Shown here one piece after another: positions 23,901-29,591 of a stretch of DNA of 29,591 bases. Below the pieces are notes generated by a model that saw only the letters and a program-made list of their open reading frames with translations, made no database searches and was not told where the DNA came from. The translations under genes were made by a program, and so were the position numbers. The stretch is from Mansonella perstans (lineage: Eukaryota; Nematoda; Chromadorea; Rhabditida; Onchocercidae), in the NCBI GenBank assembly GCA_037074765.1, contig JBAMDO010000386.1, positions 1-29,591 on the forward strand, read 5' to 3'. The first letter of the stretch is position 1; each line of letters begins with the position of its first letter.

Positions 23901-26900
23901 AACCTTGTTGGCGGACAATGATGCATCAGGAAATCTTAGTAAAACATGCACAGATCCGAAAGAATATTGGCAGATAAGAAGGAAATTGGATAAGAAACTG
24001 AAGGTTGAATTGCTTAGAATTATTATGCATTTTTGGAATTTTTTTTTGAAAATTGGAGCTATTATTAACAGAAGGGATTGAGGAACTTATCCGTCTAAAA
24101 AAGAGACAACCTTTTTTTCAGCTTGTAACGTATTTTAAAAAAATCTTCGAGTCTTCGAACTTTCTGCCGACAGTTCGAATTTCTCGATCTAGAAATAAAT
24201 CTAAAACTAATTATTCAGTAAGCAATTATTAAGTTTTAAAACATTTTATAATACAAGTTCTACTAGAAGTGGATAAAATAAAGGCTTCAAAAGATTAGCT
24301 GAAGAATTTTTTGGTAACAGACGCAAAATTGTAAAGGTCGTCAAATTTTTATAGGTTTTGCTTGGTGAGGTGCAAGCGAAATGGTTTGGGATTTTTTCCA
24401 TTCTGCTTTTACCTGCCGTTAGCGTGAATGATGCGCGTATCTCAATTATCGATGAATTAGTGAGCACTGGACTTTCAAAAAGCTTTGCAATTGTATGCAT
24501 ATCTGAAATTTTCACGTTTCGTTATCATCTAAACAAAAGAAATATTTTTCGATTTTTAAATATTTTCCAGTTTATTTTTCAATTTTTTTCAGCCTTTTTT
24601 CAATTTTTTAATTTTCTATCTTTTTTTCTGTGTTATGAAAACAACGTACAGTTTCGCAATATGAAAAGCAAGGTAATGCGAGTGAGAAATTTTACTGAAT
24701 ACGTCACATAATGGCTTTTTTTAAACGATATTTAGTCATTAAATATTTTCTGCATTATGAGTTGAAAAAATTAACCAAAATAGCACAGTTTTTAAAGATT
24801 AATTTAGTTTTTTTTTCCAGGCATTAGTCGAAAATTTAGACTTATCGACAGCAAATTGGCGGCAGTTGGTGAAAAGATTTTTAAGTTTGGAAAATTTTGA
24901 TGAAACTGTTGCTACACATATTGCTGACTGTCGAAGTCGTTGGATGTCAAAGTTTGGGAAGCAGTCATTCCTTCGTGACTTCTCAAACAGTTATGTCTTG
25001 TTTTGCATCTCACCGGTAAGTCTAACTTTTCAGTATTTTTTCGGTCATATATATTAAAGATATTTTAGAACTTTTTTTGATTTCTTTCAGGTTTTTAGAT
25101 TTCATTTGCGTACAAAAGGTTTTCTGATTTTGTTAAGCAAATTAATCAAACTGAATTAGATGGTGGTGATCACCGCAACCACAATGCAGCCGATTAGTTG
25201 ATGGTACAATTTCATTGACTTGTTTTCAGGAATTAGCTTCATTTCCTTTCGAACTTTTGCCGGTTATGGAGTCCCACAAGCGTGTATGCAGGATATCATC
25301 ATTTCACATGTTCGAAAAACTTTTATCTGTTGCGGAAAAGGTTTTTTTTTGCCGTTTCTCTTTCCGTTAAAATTTTGTAAAAATTTTTTTGAAATATGTT
25401 TTGTAATTTTAGATACCAAAAAGAGTTGATGGAACGAATTCTTTTTATGTACTTGATCCTGGAGGTGATTTAACCGACACACAGAAAAGACTTTCCAAAG
25501 AACTAGAAAAATATACATGTTGGAAAGGAATAATCGGAGCTGCACCAAAGCCGGAAGAATTACGCAACTCGTTGGAAACCAGTGATCTGTTCTTGTAAGC
25601 TCACTTTGTAACTTTAGTATATTTTATAATTTTTAAGCATTTCAAGGAAAAACTCAGCAATGTCAAAAAACTGTTCTAAAATCTTGAATTTTTGATAGTG
25701 TTCCATGAAGCTAACAGTATTCATAATGTATAGTAGCATCATAGCCTCTGATGATTAATAATTAAATTGCTAAAATTTATTCATGTAGATATAGTCTAGC
25801 TTATATTCTAAAGCCTTGAACATTTTTTATTGTTCCTAGCTATTGTACTGGGTGATGATATCCTACAAATAGTTATAACGACATTTCGTTTTATCACTAT
25901 TAATTTTTTTCTTTTTTAAGTTATATGGGACATGGAAGTGGTGGTAGATACTTTGGAAGGTCAACAGTACTACGGAGTAATATTCGCGCCGTATCATTGC
26001 TTATGGGTTGTTCGAGGTCCATTGTGTTTCTTTGATTTTATAAAATTGAAATTTCACTTACCAAAATAGACTGAAAATTTCAAAAATATTTATCCTGAAT
26101 AGGGTTTAAAATACATTTAAAGGAAAATTTTTAGTGTTCGGATAATTTACGAGGGCGAAGGATTTGATGGCAGAGGTGCAATTTATGATTATATTATAGC
26201 AAAGTGTCCTTGTGTGGTTGGTTGTCTTTGGATGGTGAGTTCATATTAGAAAAGGCAAAATTAGTTTGCAAATCATGGAATGAGATGTTTTTGTAGTTTT
26301 GCAGAAAATGTATTTTTGCATATTACTTAGTATTCGATAATGCACATATTGTTTGATCAATTGATCCAGTCAATACAAAATCATTTTTTGAAAGCATTTA
26401 CAAAAAGCAATTCGGAAATTTTGATTTCTCTACTTAAGGTCACGGATGGTGAAATTGATAGAGTACTCTTGGCCCTTCTGGATTTTTGTTTCTCGGAAAT
26501 TCAAAAACCGGATGGTGATAAAATTAGGTCAAAGTAAGTTTTTAAGGATTACTTTATTTCTGAAGTTAACAAGGAAATTATGTTCATAAATTTTATTCTA
26601 CAATCCTATACGTGCTTATGAAATCATATTTAATTTGAAAAGTCTTTTGAACATAGTGATTCCTACATTAAATTTCTTTGAAAAAACGGAAACTTTTTGA
26701 CTGAAGCAATATTTTAGCTCATCTTATCGACTATTGATAGATGGGATCGCATATGCTCGTACAGCATGCAAGCTGAAGTACATGACTGGTGGCGCTGTCG
26801 TTGCGTATGGATTACCCATTATAACTCATATGTCACAAAGCATGAAAACGATGAAGCAACAATCCAAAACAACGCAATTGTTGGACGACCATACTACTTT

Positions 26901-26928
26901 ATTACCGAAGTCGAAGGAGTTACAATAG
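17958..26928 (+). CDS. sep-1: Separase (separin), peptidase family C50
   Basis: Separase cleaves the kleisin subunit of cohesin to release sister chromatids at anaphase and is held inactive by securin. I assembled 25 exons with agreeing phases, about 1,209 residues, near the length known for C. elegans SEP-1: 17958-17996, 18104-18241, 18530-18655, 18984-19208, 19392-19559, 19808-19970, 20200-20344, 20523-20631, 20771-20883, 21296-21478, 21669-21747, 21846-21977, 22107-22288, 22420-22659, 22793-23016, 23374-23480, 23875-24003, 24355-24492, 24821-25015, 25230-25340, 25413-25594, 25921-26016, 26135-26234, 26439-26533, 26718-26928. The N-terminal two-thirds is helical. The caspase-like C-terminus is decisive: YVLDPGGDL, the catalytic His in YMGHGSGGRYF (about residue 1047, codon 25931-25933), the catalytic Cys in LLMGCSS (about 1073, codon 26009-26011), then CPCVVGCLW, VTDGEID and YGLP. 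Exons 4-12 and 15-25 are firm. Exon 1, the acceptors of exons 2 and 3, and the exon 13/14 junction are uncertain. Confidence 0.93.
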
Positions 26929-27637
26929 ACTCAGTCTATTTCTGGAAAACCATTGATCTCTTTGTTGAAGCTGTCTAAATAATGGAATTTCTGCTACGTG
27001 AAATGAAAAATTATTGAGGAAGTCATTGAAAAGTATTGAAGTTTACAAGTAATATTTTCATAGACAAATGATTAGAGGCTTTTTTATAAATATTGTATGT
27101 TTTCAATTTCGTTTCAGTTTTGTTTTATTGATGAAAATTTTATGGATTATACTTTCGTTATGTAGCAATTGTTCATCAAATGTGCTGTTTTCTTATCAAA
27201 TTAAATTTTATGTTTTTGCTCACATCTTGATAATGATAATTGTACCAATCACTTCTCAAGAGTATATGATTTTCTTTATCAGTTTGAAGAAACTAAAACT
27301 TCACGAAATGTAAAAATAGGGATCACAAGAATATGCGGTCTTTGTCACTATTTATGCATTAATATTTGCAAAACAAGTAGTATTTTCATTCTAGCAATGC
27401 TTTATAGAAGCTGATATTCTCTGTACTGTACAAAAATTTGAAAATTAAAAAAAAATTTTTTTGGAAATGTTTGACAATGAAATGCTAATTCTTCTAGGGC
27501 TTATTGCTAGTATTTTTTGCTGTAAATGAATCACTCATTGTCTCTTTTTTTCCATATACCTTTTTTCACTTTTATTCAATTCATTCTTTTAAGTTTCATA
27601 TTTATATATATATTCAGGCCGCATGTACTCTGTACAG
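26929..27637. other. 3' flank of separase, no gene seen
   Basis: AT-rich sequence follows the separase TAG. The frame at 26766-26978 is a shifted shadow of the last exon. The open frame at 27068-27313 (+) is hydrophobic and low in complexity without splice partners. No canonical AATAAA was found near the stop, so the transcript end is not assigned. Confidence 0.45.
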
Positions 27638-27736
27638 AACATTTCTTTAAAATTGTTTTTCAAATAGTTAAATTTCAAGATATTACAAACATTTCTTTAA
27701 AACTATTTTTCAAATAGTTAAATTTCAAGATATTAC
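27638..27736. repeat. Tandem duplication of a 49-bp segment
   Basis: Copies at 27638-27686 and 27688-27736 differ at only two bases, in the AAAATTG versus AAAACTA region, and are separated by one A. The high identity suggests a recent duplication. Confidence 0.9.
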
Positions 27737-28090
27737 ATTTCGTGGTACTTGCAAGAATGAAATATTAACACCTTACTGCGGCATTGGATATCATAGTATT
27801 TTGATGCTTTACATGGATGTGTTTAGTTGAACATTTTGGTGCTATTTGTTGATATGTTAGTTAGTTAGCTGAAATTTAATTAATATCAATTTATATTTTT
27901 CATTGCATTGAATTGGATTTTATCTTTCCTATCGTTTACATAATACTCATTTTGAAGTGTTTTCATAGTATTTATAGGAAGGAATAGATCTATATTCAAA
28001 TATCCAATAAACAAAGAAATATCGCTTATTCGATTCTAAACTTTAAGCTAACTCTTTTGTGTTATTATTTACGCAGCATAATTCCTAGTA
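27737..28090. other. AT-rich spacer, nothing recognised
   Basis: No open frame with splice partners, RNA gene or repeat was recognised between the two duplicated segments. Confidence 0.45.
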
Positions 28091-28171
28091 ATGGTCATTA
28101 CTATTATCTGAATAATACAACTGGGATGGTCATAGCGATGGTCACTCTTATTATTTGAATAATACAACTGG
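28091..28171. repeat. Direct repeat, two 34-bp copies at 47-bp spacing
   Basis: Copies at 28091-28124 and 28138-28171 share ATGGTCA and the run TGAATAATACAACTGG, with a few substitutions between. Confidence 0.8.
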
Positions 28172-28201
28172 TCCAGTAATCATTTCCATACGATATCATT
28201 C

Positions 28202-28303
28202 ACAATTCCAGGAAGATTTGAAGATGTGACTAGAAAAGAGGTCAGTTTATAGTTTATTTACAATTCCAGGAAAGTTTGAAGATATAATTGAAAAGAGGTC
28301 AGT
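28202..28303. repeat. Direct repeat, two copies of about 45 bp at 58-bp spacing
   Basis: Copies at 28202-28246 and 28260-28303 both begin ACAATTCCAGGAA, contain TTTGAAGAT and end in AAAAGAGGTCAGT, with a small indel. Each contains an acceptor-like CCAG and a donor-like GTCAGT, but the short segment between them has no supported coding role. Confidence 0.8.
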
Positions 28304-29004
28304 AGCTTTTGACCTGTTAGCATTGTTACTACAATAATGATTGTTGCTATTGGGGTTGAGTATACGTACGCTGTGTTTGTCTTTTAGTTGAGTGGCATTG
28401 ATAAAATTTTCAAGGATAAATCAAAATTTCGCATCACGTTTACAACAACAGTTATTGATTTCAAGGTTACTAGGCGGTGGTTTCCGTATTGTATGGTTCG
28501 AATTCATCGATTAGATTTGAAATTTTTTGCAAATCTGAAATCCTTTTTTCAAATTTCTCTAATTTGAAATTTAACTTTTGTAAATATAAACATTGAATGG
28601 AATAAAGCAGAAGAAATTATTATCTAATTGATGCCATCAATTTTGGCATCTTTTATGAATTTCAAAAAAAGTTGAAATTTAAACCAAAAAAAAACAAGTT
28701 AAAATCATAGAGATTATAATTTTTTTTCTTGATATGAGCCAAATTATACATTTCTTTACTTCCAAACATTTCCATTGATTGGAAAATAGTTAATTATCAC
28801 AGCTTAAAATAGTTTTTTAACTTCTATGATTTCACAAAAAAAAAAAAAGAATTTAATTCCGAAATTTTTTATTGGGTCGATTTTATTGAAAATTTCAATT
28901 ACAGAATTCTAGAACATTTTATTATATCATATGTGAAATAATAATCATAATTCATTCATCAGTAATTGGTGCAATAAAAATCCGTTAATATTCTTGAAAC
29001 TAGT
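28304..29004. other. AT-rich spacer, nothing recognised
   Basis: Homopolymer-rich sequence (A and T runs around 28690, 28722 and 28838) with no exon chain or RNA gene that I could support. Confidence 0.45.
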
Positions 29005-29112
29005 TATATAAAGTATGCAACACTGTGATACGGTATTAATTATATAAAGTATGCAACACTGTGGTACGGTACTAATTATACAAAGTATGCAACACTGTGA
29101 TACGGTATGTTA
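29005..29112. repeat. 36-bp minisatellite, three copies
   Basis: Units at 29005, 29041 and 29077 share TATATAAAGTATGCAACACT followed by GTG(A/G)TACGGTA, and diverge at the end of the third copy. The plus-strand open frame starting in the array at 29051 is a by-product and not a supported gene. Confidence 0.9.
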
Positions 29113-29591
29113 CAGAGTGCTACAGTATGAAAGAAATTGTATTGAATGTAAAAATCAATATGTTCTAAATTATTTCTTCCCTTTCTTTTTTTTTTTTCAA
29201 ATTTTTGAATTGTCAAATTTTTTGCTTTTTGTCACAAAGTTTGGTGCAAAAAGTGACAAAAGTGAAAGAAAGAAGGAACAGAAGAAAATGATTTAATTGT
29301 TTCCATTCGTTTCATTGAAATAATCTTTGACCGAGCAAAAACTTTGATCGTTTCATTCTGAAAAGGCCACAATTTGTGATAATACTACTACTACTACTCA
29401 GGCTTAGGCTTTTCACTGAAACTAAAATTGCAAGCGCAAGTGATATTTTTGGAAACTATGCTATATGGAAGGATTAGTCTGTTCCCAGTGAGGCATTTTC
29501 AATTTATCATCGAGAGTAAAGAACGTCGAATTATTGTGATAGCAGAACAGAGAGAATGAAAAAACACCAAGAACAAATGGTCGAATAATAA
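29113..29591. other. Window end, no gene seen
   Basis: AT-rich sequence with a T-run near 29190 and a short CTA/ACT trinucleotide run at 29384-29399. No exon chain was recognised before the window ends. Confidence 0.4.

Noticed and set aside
27068..27313. 81-residue hydrophobic frame downstream of separase
   Set aside because: Low complexity, typical of AT-rich intergenic DNA, with no splice or homology support.

Overview
The window looks like nuclear DNA of a nematode, most likely a spirurid or filarial worm. It is strongly AT-rich, its genes are split into many short exons by AT-rich introns ending in TTTCAG-type acceptors, and acceptor-like sites sit just upstream of several start codons where no upstream exon is apparent, as expected for spliced-leader trans-splicing. 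The clade is inferred from base composition and gene structure, with no database search. Two genes are recognised by family: an essential myosin light chain (mlc-3 type) and separase (sep-1 type).

Layout. 1-3472: no convincing gene. 3473-4826 (+): tentative four-exon gene for a small single-pass membrane protein. 4827-9985: mostly non-coding, with a good exon pair at 6478-6731 that I could not complete into a gene. 9986-13216 (+): five-exon essential myosin light chain, 150 residues, with a 2.4 kb first intron. 13217-14825: intergenic, containing a 226-base block open on both strands. 14826-16014 (-): two-exon gene for an unrecognised 108-residue protein. 16015-17655: repeat-rich, with a 12-bp minisatellite of about 22 copies and a 27-bp minisatellite. 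17656-17912 (+): two-exon gene for a 68-residue protein of unknown function. 17958-26928 (+): 25-exon separase gene, about 1,209 residues, reconstructed phase by phase. 26929-29591: no gene seen, but several short tandem and direct duplications.

How the genes relate. The 68-residue gene ends only 45 bases before the proposed separase start, and that gap holds an acceptor-like TTGTAG. This spacing is what a nematode operon would show, so the two may be co-transcribed; this is inference. The myosin light chain belongs to muscle and separase to chromosome segregation; nothing in the sequence links them functionally. All splice models are read by eye from GT/AG sites and reading phase, without transcript evidence.
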